55,870 nucleotides of DNA, taken from contig NZ_BJZO01000015.1 of assembly GCF_007992075.1 (NCBI RefSeq), positions 1-55,870 on the forward strand, written 5' to 3'. Under the pieces are notes generated by a model. It was not told the DNA's origin, made no database searches, and saw only the letters and a program-made list of their open reading frames with translations. The DNA is from Pararhodospirillum oryzae. GTDB lineage: Bacteria > Pseudomonadota > Alphaproteobacteria > Rhodospirillales > Rhodospirillaceae. The position numbers were made by a program, and so were the translations under genes. Positions 34,353 through 43,671 of the stretch are shown here, piece by piece (position 1 is the first letter of the stretch; every line of letters starts with the position of its first letter).

Positions 34353-37300
34353 ATGCATACCTTCGATATTTTCATCAAAAGGCCGGTGCTGGCGTCGGTG
34401 ATCAGCCTGCTGGTCCTGGTCATCGGCTTGCAGGCCCTGTTCTCGTTGCCGGTGCGTCAGTATCCGGAAATGAAGAACACGGTCATCACGGTGACCGTGA
34501 CCTACCCCGGCGCCGACGCCGACCTGATGCAAGGCTTCGTCACCCAGCCGCTGCAAAAGGCGGTCTCGACGGCCAAGGGCCTGGACTACCTGAAATCCAC
34601 CTCGTCGCAGGGCATGACCGAGGTCCAGGCCTACGTGCGCTTGAACGAGGACCCGAACGCGGCGATGACCGAGGTCACGGCCAAGGTCAACGAGGTGCGC
34701 TCGGTTCTGCCGCGCGGCATCGACGACCCGGTGATCAAGAAGGAAACCGGCGATACCTTTCCGTCGGCCTTCCTGGCCTTTTCCTCGACCGTGTTCGACC
34801 AGGCCCAGATCACCGATTACGTCAACCGGGTGATCCAGCCCCGCCTCGCCGCCGTGCCCGGGGTCGCGAACCCCGAGGTGTTTGGCTCCAAGGACTTTTC
34901 CATCCGGGTCTGGCTGAACCCCGAACGCATGGCCCAGCAGGGCCTCACCCCCCAGGACGTGCAAGCCGCCCTGGTTTCCAACAACTACGCCTCGGCGGCG
35001 GGCTCGACCCGGGGCACGCTGGATATCCTCAACATCAAGGCCAAGACCGACCTGACCCAGGTGGCCGAGTTCCGCGACATGGTGGTGCGCAACGACGGCG
35101 CGCGCCTTGTGCGGCTGTCGGACGTGGCCGAGGTCACCTTGGCGTCGGCCAGCGAGGACACCAGCGTGTTCGCGAACGGCGAGCCGGCCATTTTCGTGGG
35201 TGTGTTCACCACCCCCGAGGCCAACCCGCTGACCGTGATCGGCGAGGTCCGCGACAAGGCCCTGCCCGAGATCGTGGCCCAGCTGCCCGAGGGCATGAGC
35301 GCCACCGTTGCCTATGACTCGACCATCTTCATTCAGGCTTCCATCAACGAGGTGATCAAGACCATCGTGGAAGCGGCGCTGATCGTGATGGTGGTCATTT
35401 TCCTGTTCATGGGCAGCTTCCGTTCGGTGGTCATTCCCCTGGTCACCATGCCGCTGTCGCTGGTCGGCGTGACCATTTTGCTGCTGGCGCTGGGTTTTTC
35501 GATCAACCTCCTGACCTTGCTCGCCATGGTGCTGGCCATCGGCCTGGTGGTCGATGACGCCATCGTGGTGGTGGAGAACATTCACCGCCATATCGAGGAG
35601 GGCAATTCCCCCTTCCACGCCGCCTTGATCGGCACGCGCGAAATCGCGGTGCCGGTGATTTCCATGACCATCACCCTGGCGGCGGTGTACGCGCCCATTG
35701 CCTTCATGGGCGGCCTGACCGGGGCCTTGTTCCAGGAATTCGCCCTGGCCCTGGCCGGGTCGGTGGTGGTGTCGGGGATCATCGCGCTTACCTTGTCGCC
35801 GATGATGTGCTCGCGCCTCTTGCGCCACGACGAGGACAAGAAGGGGCTGGCGGCGCGCCTGGACAGCATCTTCGAGGCCTTGCAGCGCCGCTACGGGCGC
35901 ATGCTCAAAAGCTCGCTCAACGAGCGCGCGCCCACCGTGGTCTTCGCGCTGATCGTGTTCGTCAGCCTGCCGTTCCTGTTTACCGCCATCCCGACCGAAC
36001 TGGCCCCGGAAGAGGACCAGGGCGCGGTGCTGACCGCCTTCGACGGCCCGCCCGAAGCCAGCAACGCGTACATGAATGTGTTCGTCGATCAGATCAACAA
36101 GGCGCTGCTGAGCTATCCCGAAACCAGCCAGACCTTCCTGATCGCCGGCATGGGCACGGCCAACAAGGGCTTCGGTGGCATCAGCCTGCGCCCGTGGGAC
36201 GAACGCGAGCGCAACGCCGCCCAGTTGGTTGGCGCGGTGCAGCAGACCATGAACGGCATTGCCGGGGTCAAGGCCTCGGTGTTCAACCCGGCGCCGTTGC
36301 CCGGCTCCGATGGCCTGCCCGTGCAGTTCGTCGTCACCTCGACCGCGCCTTACGAGGTGATGAACGAAATCAGCGAGCAGATGATGGACAAGGCCCGCGC
36401 CGCCGGCCGGTTCGCGTTCATCGACAAGGATTTGGATTTCGACAGCCCGCGCTCGCTGGTGAGCATCGACCGCGACAAGGCGGCCGCCTATGGGGTGTCG
36501 ATGCAAGGCATCGGCGACTCATTGGCCCTGATGACCGGCGGCAACTACGTCAACCTCGTGAACCTGCAAGGCCGCTCGTACAAGGTCATTCCCCGGGTTC
36601 CCGATGCCTTCCGCCTGGATCCGGAGGCGCTGGGGCGCTTCCACGTGCGCACCGACAAGGGCGAGATGATCCCCCTGTCGTCCTTGATCGCGGTCACGCG
36701 CGAGGTGCAACCGCAGTCGTTGACCCAGTTCAATCAGTTGAACTCGTTCACCATCTCGGCCTTCCCCATGCCCGGGGTCACGCAAGGGGATGCCCTCAAG
36801 GTGCTGCAAGATGCCGCGCGCGAATTGCTGCCCAAGGGCTACACCATCGATTACACGGGCCAGTCGCGCCAGTTCATCCAGGAAGGCAACGCCCTGGTCC
36901 TGACCTTCGCCCTGGCCCTGATCATCATTTTCCTGGTCCTGGCGGCTCAGTTCGAGAGCTTCCGCGATCCCCTGGTGATCCTGGTGTCGGTGCCGATGTC
37001 GATCAGCGGCGCGCTGATCCCGCTGGCCCTGGGCGCCGCGACCATGAACATCTATACCCAGGTCGGGCTGGTGACCCTGATCGGCCTGATCACCAAGCAC
37101 GGCATCTTGATGTGCGAGGTGGCGCGTGAACGCCAGGAACAACAGGGCCTGAGCCGCCGCGAAGCCATCGAGGTCGCGGCCCGCCTGCGGCTGCGTCCCA
37201 TCTTGATGACCACGGCGGCCATGGTGTGCGGCTTGATTCCGCTGCTGTTCGCCTCGGGGGCCGGCGCCATGAGCCGGTTTTCCATCGCCGTGGTGATCGT

Positions 37301-37436
37301 GTCGGGCATGAGCATTGGCACCTTGTTCACCTTGTTCGTGCTGCCCGTGGTCTACACCTTCCTGGCCCGCGACCGCAGCGCCCAGACCCGGGAGGCCGAA
37401 GAAGCCGCCAAGGTTCCCGCCGGCCTGCCGTCGTAA
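34353..37436 (+). CDS. RND efflux pump, HAE1 family
   Basis: This 1027-residue trimeric proton-driven pump of the hydrophobe/amphiphile efflux-1 family begins with the characteristic FIKRPVLASVISLLVLVIGL and has twelve helices in two halves with large periplasmic loops. The proton-relay aspartates are D401-D402 in GLVVDDAIVVVEN. The second half repeats the pattern (FLVLAAQFESFRDPLVI). The frame begins earlier, but ATG 34353 with AGGA upstream gives the family N-terminus and lies 10 nt after the adaptor stop. No outer-membrane factor gene follows, so a channel from elsewhere must be used. Confidence 0.93.
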   Translation: MHTFDIFIKRPVLASVISLLVLVIGLQALFSLPVRQYPEMKNTVITVTVTYPGADADLMQGFVTQPLQKAVSTAKGLDYLKSTSSQGMTEVQAYVRLNEDPNAAMTEVTAKVNEVRSVLPRGIDDPVIKKETGDTFPSAFLAFSSTVFDQAQITDYVNRVIQPRLAAVPGVANPEVFGSKDFSIRVWLNPERMAQQGLTPQDVQAALVSNNYASAAGSTRGTLDILNIKAKTDLTQVAEFRDMVVRNDGARLVRLSDVAEVTLASASEDTSVFANGEPAIFVGVFTTPEANPLTVIGEVRDKALPEIVAQLPEGMSATVAYDSTIFIQASINEVIKTIVEAALIVMVVIFLFMGSFRSVVIPLVTMPLSLVGVTILLLALGFSINLLTLLAMVLAIGLVVDDAIVVVENIHRHIEEGNSPFHAALIGTREIAVPVISMTITLAAVYAPIAFMGGLTGALFQEFALALAGSVVVSGIIALTLSPMMCSRLLRHDEDKKGLAARLDSIFEALQRRYGRMLKSSLNERAPTVVFALIVFVSLPFLFTAIPTELAPEEDQGAVLTAFDGPPEASNAYMNVFVDQINKALLSYPETSQTFLIAGMGTANKGFGGISLRPWDERERNAAQLVGAVQQTMNGIAGVKASVFNPAPLPGSDGLPVQFVVTSTAPYEVMNEISEQMMDKARAAGRFAFIDKDLDFDSPRSLVSIDRDKAAAYGVSMQGIGDSLALMTGGNYVNLVNLQGRSYKVIPRVPDAFRLDPEALGRFHVRTDKGEMIPLSSLIAVTREVQPQSLTQFNQLNSFTISAFPMPGVTQGDALKVLQDAARELLPKGYTIDYTGQSRQFIQEGNALVLTFALALIIIFLVLAAQFESFRDPLVILVSVPMSISGALIPLALGAATMNIYTQVGLVTLIGLITKHGILMCEVARERQEQQGLSRREAIEVAARLRLRPILMTTAAMVCGLIPLLFASGAGAMSRFSIAVVIVSGMSIGTLFTLFVLPVVYTFLARDRSAQTREAEEAAKVPAGLPS

Positions 37437-37442
37437 GCAAAC

Positions 37443-37482
37443 GCGCGCCCTGACCCCTGCTTCCGGCACGGGTCGGGCGCGC
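37443..37482 (+). terminator. Hairpin after the RND pump gene
   Basis: GCGCGCCC-T-GACCC pairs with GGGTC-GGGCGCGC (one bulged T), starting 7 nt past the pump stop. It is a strong stem with no T tract. Confidence 0.6.
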
Positions 37483-37649
37483 CCCCGGCGGCCAGAGGGG
37501 GCAGGGGAAGTGTGCCGTCGCCGCTGCGCCCAAGGCGCCAATCGCGTAGGATGCCTCCTTGTCCGGGCGCGGCTTCCCGTCCGCCCGGGCTTTTGGGATG
37601 GTTCGTCTTGGGATCTTGTTGTCGCATCCCGTTGTCGCAAGGAGTGCCG

Positions 37650-38321
37650 ATGCGCCGTTTGCTTCCCTTTGCCGCCGCCGCGCTGTTGTGGGGCGTCGCG
37701 GTGTCGCCCGTCCTGGCCGAGGGCCCCGGGCCGGGGCCGACCGAGGGCGCCCAGGTCGAAAGCGTGCTGCCCCGCCTCAGTCCCGAGCAACGGGCCTTCA
37801 TCGCGCGGGCCGAGGCGTATTTGAACGACCTGCATTCGGTGCAGGCCCGCTTTCTTCAGATTTCGTCGACCGGCAATTATGCCGAGGGCACGGTTTCGCT
37901 CCAGCGGCCCAACCGGCTGCGCATGGAATACGATCCCCCGGCCGAACTGCTGATCGTGGCCAACGGGTCGCACCTGATCTACCACGACATCAAGCTGGAG
38001 CAGGTGACCTACATCGGTCTCAACGACACGCCGCTGGGCGTGCTGTTGCGCGAGCACATCGCCTTTTCCGACCCGGCCCTGACCATCACCAATTTCCGCG
38101 AGGCCGGGGGCGTGGCCGAAATCTCCCTGGTCCAGACCAAGGACCCGGGGCAGGGCACCTTGACCCTGGTCTTCACCGTCGATCCGGTGGATCTGCGCCA
38201 GTGGCGCGTGGTCGATGCCCAGAACATTGAAGTCACCGTGTCGTTGTTCAACCCGCGCCGCGATATCAAGCTGGATCCCGACCTGTTCGTGTTCCGGGCC
38301 CCGCGCAAGGAACGCGATTAG
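37650..38321 (+). CDS. lolA: LolA-like outer-membrane lipoprotein carrier
   Basis: This 223-residue periplasmic protein has a signal peptide (MRRLLPFAAAALLWGVAVS, cleavage near LAEG). The LolA fold pattern follows: LSPEQRAFIARAEAYLNDLHS, VQARFLQISSTGNYAEGTVSL, QRPNRLRMEYDPPAELLIVANG and a C-terminal LDPDLFVFR. LolA carries lipoproteins from LolCDE to LolB; alphaproteobacteria often lack LolB. AAGGAG lies 6 nt before ATG 37650, fixing the start over the longer frame from 37512. Followed by a strong hairpin at 38359-38394. Confidence 0.88.
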   Translation: MRRLLPFAAAALLWGVAVSPVLAEGPGPGPTEGAQVESVLPRLSPEQRAFIARAEAYLNDLHSVQARFLQISSTGNYAEGTVSLQRPNRLRMEYDPPAELLIVANGSHLIYHDIKLEQVTYIGLNDTPLGVLLREHIAFSDPALTITNFREAGGVAEISLVQTKDPGQGTLTLVFTVDPVDLRQWRVVDAQNIEVTVSLFNPRRDIKLDPDLFVFRAPRKERD

Positions 38322-38331
38322 AGTCTGTCCG
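38321..38331 (+). repeat. Direct repeat copy A (GAGTCTGTCCG)
   Basis: GAGTCTGTCCG begins at the last base of the lolA stop and continues TTTCA. The same 11 bp recur at 39948, where they form one arm of a perfect inverted repeat. The copies bracket the lone methyltransferase gene and may be remnants of an insertion element end. Confidence 0.4.
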
Positions 38332-38358
38332 TTTCACGCTGAATGACGCTGGCCGGCA

Positions 38359-38394
38359 GGGGCTTCGCGGGGGAAGGTGCCGTCGCGAAGCCCC
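38359..38394 (+). terminator. Hairpin after lolA
   Basis: GGGGCTTCGCG and CGCGAAGCCCC form a perfect 11-bp stem with a 14-nt loop, 38 bp past the lolA stop. It is a likely transcript end, with no U-run. Confidence 0.6.
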
Positions 38395-38499
38395 TCCGGC
38401 GCGTGGGGGCCGATGGCCCCTTCGAGTCGGCTTGGATCGCCTCCGGATTCTCGTATTCCGATACCAGGGCTCTTCACTCCTCCGGCGAAGGGGAGTGTC

Positions 38500-38727
38500 A
38501 TGAATCTTTCACGCAACAGCGGAGCACCCGTTCCAACCCCTGCGGGAGCCCGCCGGGAGGGACGGCCTGGCCCCTGCGCGACGGGGCAGGCCAAGGAGCC
38601 CGGGGCCCCTGGCGCGAGGGGCGATGCACGCGCTCAAGCCGCCCTTGATGCCTTGCGGGCGCATGAGGAAGGAGCAGGGCCCGGGCCGTGCGCCAGGGAA
38701 CGCCCGTGGATTCTTCCCTTTTCATAA
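38500..38727 (+). CDS. Possible small protein of unknown function
   Basis: An open frame of 75 codons begins at an ATG preceded by GGGGAG at good spacing. It is rich in Gly, Pro, Ala and Arg (RREGRPGPCATGQAKEPG), with no recognised motif, signal peptide or membrane segment. The composition is close to what random high-GC DNA gives. I include it only because of the ribosome site and the otherwise empty surroundings. Low confidence. Confidence 0.2.
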   Translation: MNLSRNSGAPVPTPAGARREGRPGPCATGQAKEPGAPGARGDARAQAALDALRAHEEGAGPGPCARERPWILPFS

Positions 38728-39094
38728 CACTTTGATTCCTTGGCGTATTTTTCCATCTGACGGGGATAAGGACGTGGCTTCGCCCGGCGAAGGAGCGCCG
38801 CGAGGCCCGGGGCACGGGCAGCGTGTGGTCGGGCCCCGTCCAAGCGGGATCGGCGAGGGGGCGGGCCGGAGTTCAGCCCCTCCCGGCACCGCTCCGTGAG
38901 CGCCCCGGCGCCTGCGTTTCTCCCGATACCTCCGCCAGGACGAAGCGGCTCTTGCCTGGCGCCCACGGGAGAAACACTCGTAAAGATAGGCGTTGCTCGG
39001 GTTGATTCGCGCTTCGATATATGTTTCATGGTTTCGTGCCCTGCGGGGCACACGTTGAATCTGTTTATTCAAGATAAACCATGATGAGGTGCGC

Positions 39095-39775
39095 ATGACG
39101 GATGCTTCGACTGCCAGAAAAACCACCGCGACTTCCGCCACGGATTCGTCCGTTCTGGACACCATGACCCATGCGGATCTTCCCCAACTGGAAGCCTACT
39201 ACGACCGTTGGTCGGCGACCTACGAGGACGATCTTCTGAGCAAGGGCTACGACGCGCCCGTCCGCGCGGCCGAGATCCTGGATCAGCACGGAGTCGATCG
39301 CGCACGGCCGGTTCTGGATGCCGGCTGTGGAACGGGTCTGACAGGATTGCATCTCAAGAAACGTGGATTTTCCGCCGTGATTGGCGCCGACTACTCGACG
39401 GCGTCGCTGGACAAGGCGCGTGAGAAAGGCTGTTACGCCGACCTGAAGCGCCTGGACATGAACCAGACCCTGGGGTTCCCCGACAATCACTTCGCGGCGG
39501 CCCAGTGCATTGGCGCGTTGACGTATGTCAAGAACATGGCCGGTCTGATGCGCGAGTTTCAGCGCGTCGTGTGTCCGGGTGGGATTGTGTCGTTCACGCA
39601 CCGGCTCGACTTGTACACTGAGTCCTTCAAGACCCTCTTGAAGAAGATCGAGGACGAAGGACTGTGGACCTCGATTCACCGGTCCGAGCCGCAACCCTAC
39701 ATTCCGGGGCACCAGGACTTCGGGGACGACAAGGCGATCATCTACGATGTGTTCCGCGTGAACGCGCCCGCCTGA
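39095..39775 (+). CDS. Class I SAM-dependent methyltransferase
   Basis: This 226-residue Rossmann-fold methyltransferase has motif I VLDAGCGTGLTG (D75-x-G-x-G), the acidic motif II end GADYSTASLD, and a motif IV-like LGFPDNHFAAAQCIGALTYV. An N-terminal extension of about 30 Ser/Thr-rich residues precedes the domain. The pattern resembles small-molecule methyltransferases of the WBSCR27/Methyltransf_11 type; the substrate is unknown. ATG 39095 follows GATGAGG; the GTG at 39089 is less likely. It stands alone between gene-poor repeat-bearing segments and has somewhat lower GC than its neighbours, which hints at acquisition. Confidence 0.8.
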   Translation: MTDASTARKTTATSATDSSVLDTMTHADLPQLEAYYDRWSATYEDDLLSKGYDAPVRAAEILDQHGVDRARPVLDAGCGTGLTGLHLKKRGFSAVIGADYSTASLDKAREKGCYADLKRLDMNQTLGFPDNHFAAAQCIGALTYVKNMAGLMREFQRVVCPGGIVSFTHRLDLYTESFKTLLKKIEDEGLWTSIHRSEPQPYIPGHQDFGDDKAIIYDVFRVNAPA

Positions 39776-40396
39776 TGCTTCCCTTCGACCCCTGACCCCT
39801 GATCGGAAAGGGCTGGGGTCATGACTTCTCCGGCACGATCGCATCGCGCCCGGGGCTCGTGTCCGGGCGCGGACGTTACCGGAGCATGCCCGCTTTCTCC
39901 GCCCAAGGGCATCTGGATGCCCGTCGGGGAAAAGGGGGGCACCGCGTGAGTCTGTCCGCTTTCATTCGAAGCGGACAGACTCCGGGGGGAAGGCGTGCGT
40001 CCCGGGCCTCTTCCGCCCCGCTCGGGCCCGTCCAAATAAGGCGGGAAAATGGCGAATTGATGCGTCCTTAATTTGCACCCGCCAAGCCTCAAGCGAGAAT
40101 TATCAAAAGAATATAATCTTTTGGTGGTGGATGGCCGTGGGGAATGGCCGGAAGCTCCAACAAGCGCTAGCCGATAGCCTGTATTTTGACGTTTACTGGT
40201 GTCCGGTACGAAAAAGCGGACATCATGCTTCGGTGCCCGTGTCGCAAGGAGCGTTCGCGTCAATCCATGATGCCCCCTCGGAATCGAGGGGAACGGGATG
40301 CCAGGCTGCCCGTTCTCGCGCTGGCCCGGATGCGCCAGGGACGGCGTGGGGGACCAGGCAGGGCCAAGCCGGCCCCCCGCCTGCTGGAGAGTCGGC
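39776..40396. other. Gene-poor region with inverted repeats
   Basis: No gene is supported. It contains the perfect 14-bp inverted repeat at 39948-39982 and a smaller TGTCCG...CGGACA dyad at 40200-40222 that shares the same half-site. About 40070-40130 is AT-rich and could hold the chemoreceptor promoter. Confidence 0.4.
39948..39982. repeat. Perfect inverted repeat containing direct repeat copy B
   Basis: GAGTCTGTCCGCTT and AAGCGGACAGACTC pair perfectly over 14 bp around TCATTCG. The left arm repeats the 38321 sequence. It could be a terminator, a palindromic protein site, or paired ends of a decayed mobile element. Confidence 0.55.
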
Positions 40397-42082
40397 ATGT
40401 TGAACAGGTTAAGCGTAGGCAGAAAACTCGGAATGCTTGTGGGTCTTGGGCTGGTTTCAACCGCCTTGGTTTCGGCCCTGATGTTGTTCCTTCTGCGCGA
40501 CCAGCTGCTGGAGGCGCGCTTCGCCAAGCTGCGGGCGGTGGTCGAGATTTCGCGCGGCATCGCCCAGTCGTTCGAGGACAAGGTTAAAGCCGGCGCCTTG
40601 ACCCGCGACCAGGCCCTGGACCGCTTTCGCGAGACCATGAACGCCTTATGGTACGACGACGGCAAAAGCTATGTCTCGGCCGCGAGCATGGACGGGATCA
40701 TGATGCTCAACCCGGCCAATCCCGCCCTGGTCGGGCGTGACCTGATGGGGCTGAAGGACGCCAACGGCCGCCTGATCATCGCGGATCAGGTGGCCCTGAT
40801 GAAGGAAAAACAGGAAGGAACCTACGAATTTTATTTCAAGAAACCGGGCGGTGACACGCCAATTCCAAAAATTAACTATCTGATGCGTTTTGATCCCTGG
40901 AATATGTTCATTGCGGCCAGTGTGTACATCGAGGATGTGAATCAGATATTCTGGCGGACGGCCCTGGGGGTTCTGGTGTTCATCGTGGCCTTGCAGGGCC
41001 TGGTCGTGGCGGCGGTCATCGCCATCGCCCGCAACATCAGCACCCCCATAAACGTGATCGACACCCGCATGGGACAGATGGTTGCCGGCGATCTCTCCGC
41101 GCCCATCGATATCCCCGAGCGCGCCGACGAGATCGGCCGCATGGCGGGCACCTTGCGCACCCTTCAAAATGAGCTGCGCTCCAGCGAGGCCCTGCGCGCC
41201 AAGACCGCCGAGGAACAACAACGCCGCCTGGAGCGGGCCCAGGAAATCGAAAAGCGCATCGCGACGTTCGAGGCCACCATCAGCAGCGTGACCGGCCAGG
41301 TGGGCAGCGCGGCCCGGGAGCTGGAAGGCACCGCCAACAGCATGTCGGGGCATTCCAGCCAGACCTCCAGCCAGTCGCGCGAAGCCTCCGAGGTTGCCCT
41401 TGTCGCCTTGGAAAGCATCAACGCCGTGGCCGGGGCCGGCGCCGAGCTGACCACCTCGATCGAGGCGATCGGCCAGCATGTGCAAGGGGCCAAGACCATG
41501 ATCGAGCAGGCGGTGCGGGAAACCTCGCGCAGCCACGAGGAAATCCAGGCCCTTGCCGCCGCCGCCGACCGCATCGGGGCGGTGGTCCAGCTGATTTCCG
41601 ATATCGCCTCGCAAACCAACCTGCTGGCGCTCAACGCCACCATCGAGGCGGCCCGCGCCGGCGAGGCCGGCAAGGGCTTTTCGGTGGTCGCGAACGAGGT
41701 CAAGACCCTGGCCAACCAGACCGGCAAGGCCACCGACGAAATCACCGCCCAGATTCAGGCCATCCAGGAGGCCACCCGCACCTCGGCGCGCTCGATCGAG
41801 GGCGTGGTGGACACCATGCGCCGGATCGATACCCTGAGCCACGAGATCGCCCGGTCCGTGCTGGGCCAGCGGGAAGCCACCCAGAATATCGCCCGGCGCT
41901 CCCAGGACGTGGCCGAGCGCACGACCTCGCTGTCGGGCATCATCGGCGACGTGGCGGCGGCCGCCAGCGACTTGAAACAGTCGTCCGAAACCGTCCTCAA
42001 GGCCGCCGTCGGGCTGCAAAAAAGCGGTGGCGTCCTGGATGTCGAGGTTCAGACGTTCCTCAACCACGTGCGCACCGCCTGA
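40397..42082 (+). CDS. Methyl-accepting chemotaxis protein with single Cache domain
   Basis: This 561-residue chemoreceptor has an N-terminal helix (residues 11-33), a periplasmic single-Cache domain (about 38-190; [13 protein letters not shown] and [20 protein letters not shown] are sCache signature stretches), a second membrane helix, HAMP, and a cytoplasmic signalling domain. The hairpin tip reads [23 protein letters not shown]. sCache domains often sense small carboxylates or amines. ATG 40397 with GGAGA upstream is preferred because the first membrane helix follows directly. No C-terminal pentapeptide CheR tether is seen; the end is LNHVRTA. Confidence 0.93.
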   Translation: MLNRLSVGRKLGMLVGLGLVSTALVSALMLFLLRDQLLEARFAKLRAVVEISRGIAQSFEDKVKAGALTRDQALDRFRETMNALWYDDGKSYVSAASMDGIMMLNPANPALVGRDLMGLKDANGRLIIADQVALMKEKQEGTYEFYFKKPGGDTPIPKINYLMRFDPWNMFIAASVYIEDVNQIFWRTALGVLVFIVALQGLVVAAVIAIARNISTPINVIDTRMGQMVAGDLSAPIDIPERADEIGRMAGTLRTLQNELRSSEALRAKTAEEQQRRLERAQEIEKRIATFEATISSVTGQVGSAARELEGTANSMSGHSSQTSSQSREASEVALVALESINAVAGAGAELTTSIEAIGQHVQGAKTMIEQAVRETSRSHEEIQALAAAADRIGAVVQLISDIASQTNLLALNATIEAARAGEAGKGFSVVANEVKTLANQTGKATDEITAQIQAIQEATRTSARSIEGVVDTMRRIDTLSHEIARSVLGQREATQNIARRSQDVAERTTSLSGIIGDVAAAASDLKQSSETVLKAAVGLQKSGGVLDVEVQTFLNHVRTA

Positions 42083-42316
42083 TCGCCCGGGCTCCGGGAA
42101 GGAAGCGGCTTCCCGGAGCCCTTGGGTTAAAAAGCCATGAAAACGAGAAACAATCATAAAAATAATCTGGAAAGAGCAGTGCCCCTCGTCCACACTCTTC
42201 TTCAAGCCCATCGGAAACGGTCCGTTCCACGGTTGGAACCGGGGTTCGCCTACCCTCCCGGGGGAAGGAAGGCCTGATCGATCCCACCCGTGCGCCGGCC
42301 GGACAGGAGGCCCCTC

Positions 42317-43612
42317 ATGGATGTCGATTTCGATTATACCGGGTTGAAGCTGCGCGGGTATGAAGCCTGGAAGCAACGGGCGGACGCGGCCCGGATCGCC
42401 TACGTTCCCTTCGGCGGTGGTCCTTACTACGGCTATGAAGTGGGCGCGATTGATGCCATGGCCGAGCTGGGCATCCGTCCCGATGCCCTGCTGCCGGGAT
42501 GCGTGGGCAACTTCATCGGCCTTTACTACCTGATGGCCCTGGTCGAGGGCGGCGCGCCGACCGCCTACATCGACCAGTTTTCCAAGGTCGGCCTGATGCG
42601 CGAAAAGGACTACGTGAAGGCGCCGATCCCGCCCTTGTTCCCCATGCGGGTCGCGGCCTGGATGCGGGGCTTCGCCAGCTATTATGCCAGCCCCCAGGCC
42701 TATCAGGACCTGTTCGCGCCCGAGCTGTTTCCCGACGTGGTCAAGGCGGGCATGGAATACATGTTCCATCCGACCGAGCGGAACCTGGGGATTTTCGTGC
42801 GCAATTTCAGTGTGTGGCACCCCCTGACCCGCTTCGGCCTGGGCGGATACTACTTCGCGCCCATCGGTCCCTTTGGCGAGTTGTACGATCCCCAGGACCC
42901 CGAGGGCTGGATCCAGCCCGCCATCAACTGGGGGGGCGTGTACGCCGATCAGGCACCCGTGTACATCATGAGCCTGTTGCAGGTCGGCGAGCCCCGCGTG
43001 GTCCAGGCCACCAACTGCGTCGGCCATCCCCGGTTCGCGCCCCTGGATGGCCGGCGTCTGGCCTCGGGCAGCAATCTGCCGTGGCTGATCGCCGAAACGA
43101 ACATTGATGGCACCTGGTACCGGGAAAGCGCGGTGCGCGACGTGGCCACCCTGACCCCGGCCGCCCTCGATTCGCTGCCGGCCCTGGAGGTGTTGATCTG
43201 CGTGCAGATCATGGACAGCAACGACACGGACACGCTCAGCATCCATAACGGCAATCACAATAACTATTCGCTGCAAGTCACCGAGATGATCGCCACCATC
43301 GGCGACGACGACATCGAACAGGCCAAGGCCTATCTGGCCAGCCAGGGCCGCGACGTGGAAGTGATCGTGATCGAGGCCCAGTCGGACGCCAAGCCGTTCT
43401 GGACCGTTGAAAACGTCGATCGCTGCCGCCGCGAGGGATACGAAATGGCCATGGAGCAGTTTCTGGCCAGCCCCAGGCTGCGCCCGCTGCTCAAGACGGT
43501 GCCCTCGCGCAAGGGGACCGTTCGTCCCAGGCACCAGCCCCATGTCAGCGTGCTGCACGAGGCCCACCAGGAGGCCGCGCCGGGAACGGAACGCCGGCCG
43601 GCGGCCGAGTAG
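42317..43612 (+). CDS. Patatin-like protein with cysteine at the nucleophile elbow
   Basis: This 431-residue protein has the patatin-like phospholipase layout: the oxyanion region FGGGPYYGYEVGAIDAMAELG (G33-G35), then the strand and elbow PDALLPGCVGNFIG. In ordinary patatins the elbow is G-x-S-x-G with a catalytic serine; here that position is cysteine C62 and the first glycine is proline. The acid partner is kept as D264-G in NIDGTWYRES. GGXXXG-like spacing and the later NHNNYSLQVTEM block are otherwise intact. It may be an acyl hydrolase or acyltransferase with a Cys-Asp dyad. A strong AGGAGG precedes ATG 42317. Neighbours do not reveal the substrate. Confidence 0.7.
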   Translation: MDVDFDYTGLKLRGYEAWKQRADAARIAYVPFGGGPYYGYEVGAIDAMAELGIRPDALLPGCVGNFIGLYYLMALVEGGAPTAYIDQFSKVGLMREKDYVKAPIPPLFPMRVAAWMRGFASYYASPQAYQDLFAPELFPDVVKAGMEYMFHPTERNLGIFVRNFSVWHPLTRFGLGGYYFAPIGPFGELYDPQDPEGWIQPAINWGGVYADQAPVYIMSLLQVGEPRVVQATNCVGHPRFAPLDGRRLASGSNLPWLIAETNIDGTWYRESAVRDVATLTPAALDSLPALEVLICVQIMDSNDTDTLSIHNGNHNNYSLQVTEMIATIGDDDIEQAKAYLASQGRDVEVIVIEAQSDAKPFWTVENVDRCRREGYEMAMEQFLASPRLRPLLKTVPSRKGTVRPRHQPHVSVLHEAHQEAAPGTERRPAAE

Positions 43613-43671
43613 GGCGATCCTGGCCGGGGGTGGCGCGGGAGGGCTCCCGCGCCGTTTCCCCTCCTGCCTTG

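Larger units (their letters stand above)
38322..39094. other. Gene-poor region downstream of lolA
   Basis: Apart from a possible small frame at 38500-38727 I see no gene. Features are the 38359-38394 hairpin, a small stem CTTCGC-CCG-GCGAAG at 38778-38792, and GTGCCC-TGCG-GGGCAC at 39036-39051, about 45 bp before the methyltransferase start. Confidence 0.4.

Noticed and set aside
34308-36506. Long minus-strand frame opposite the first RND pump
   Set aside because: Antisense shadow rich in His, Gln and Asp with no family; the RND motifs on the plus strand are decisive.
40646-43567. Very long minus-strand frame across the chemoreceptor and patatin-like genes
   Set aside because: Gly/His/Arg-rich antisense artefact; the plus-strand MCP and patatin motifs are unmistakable.
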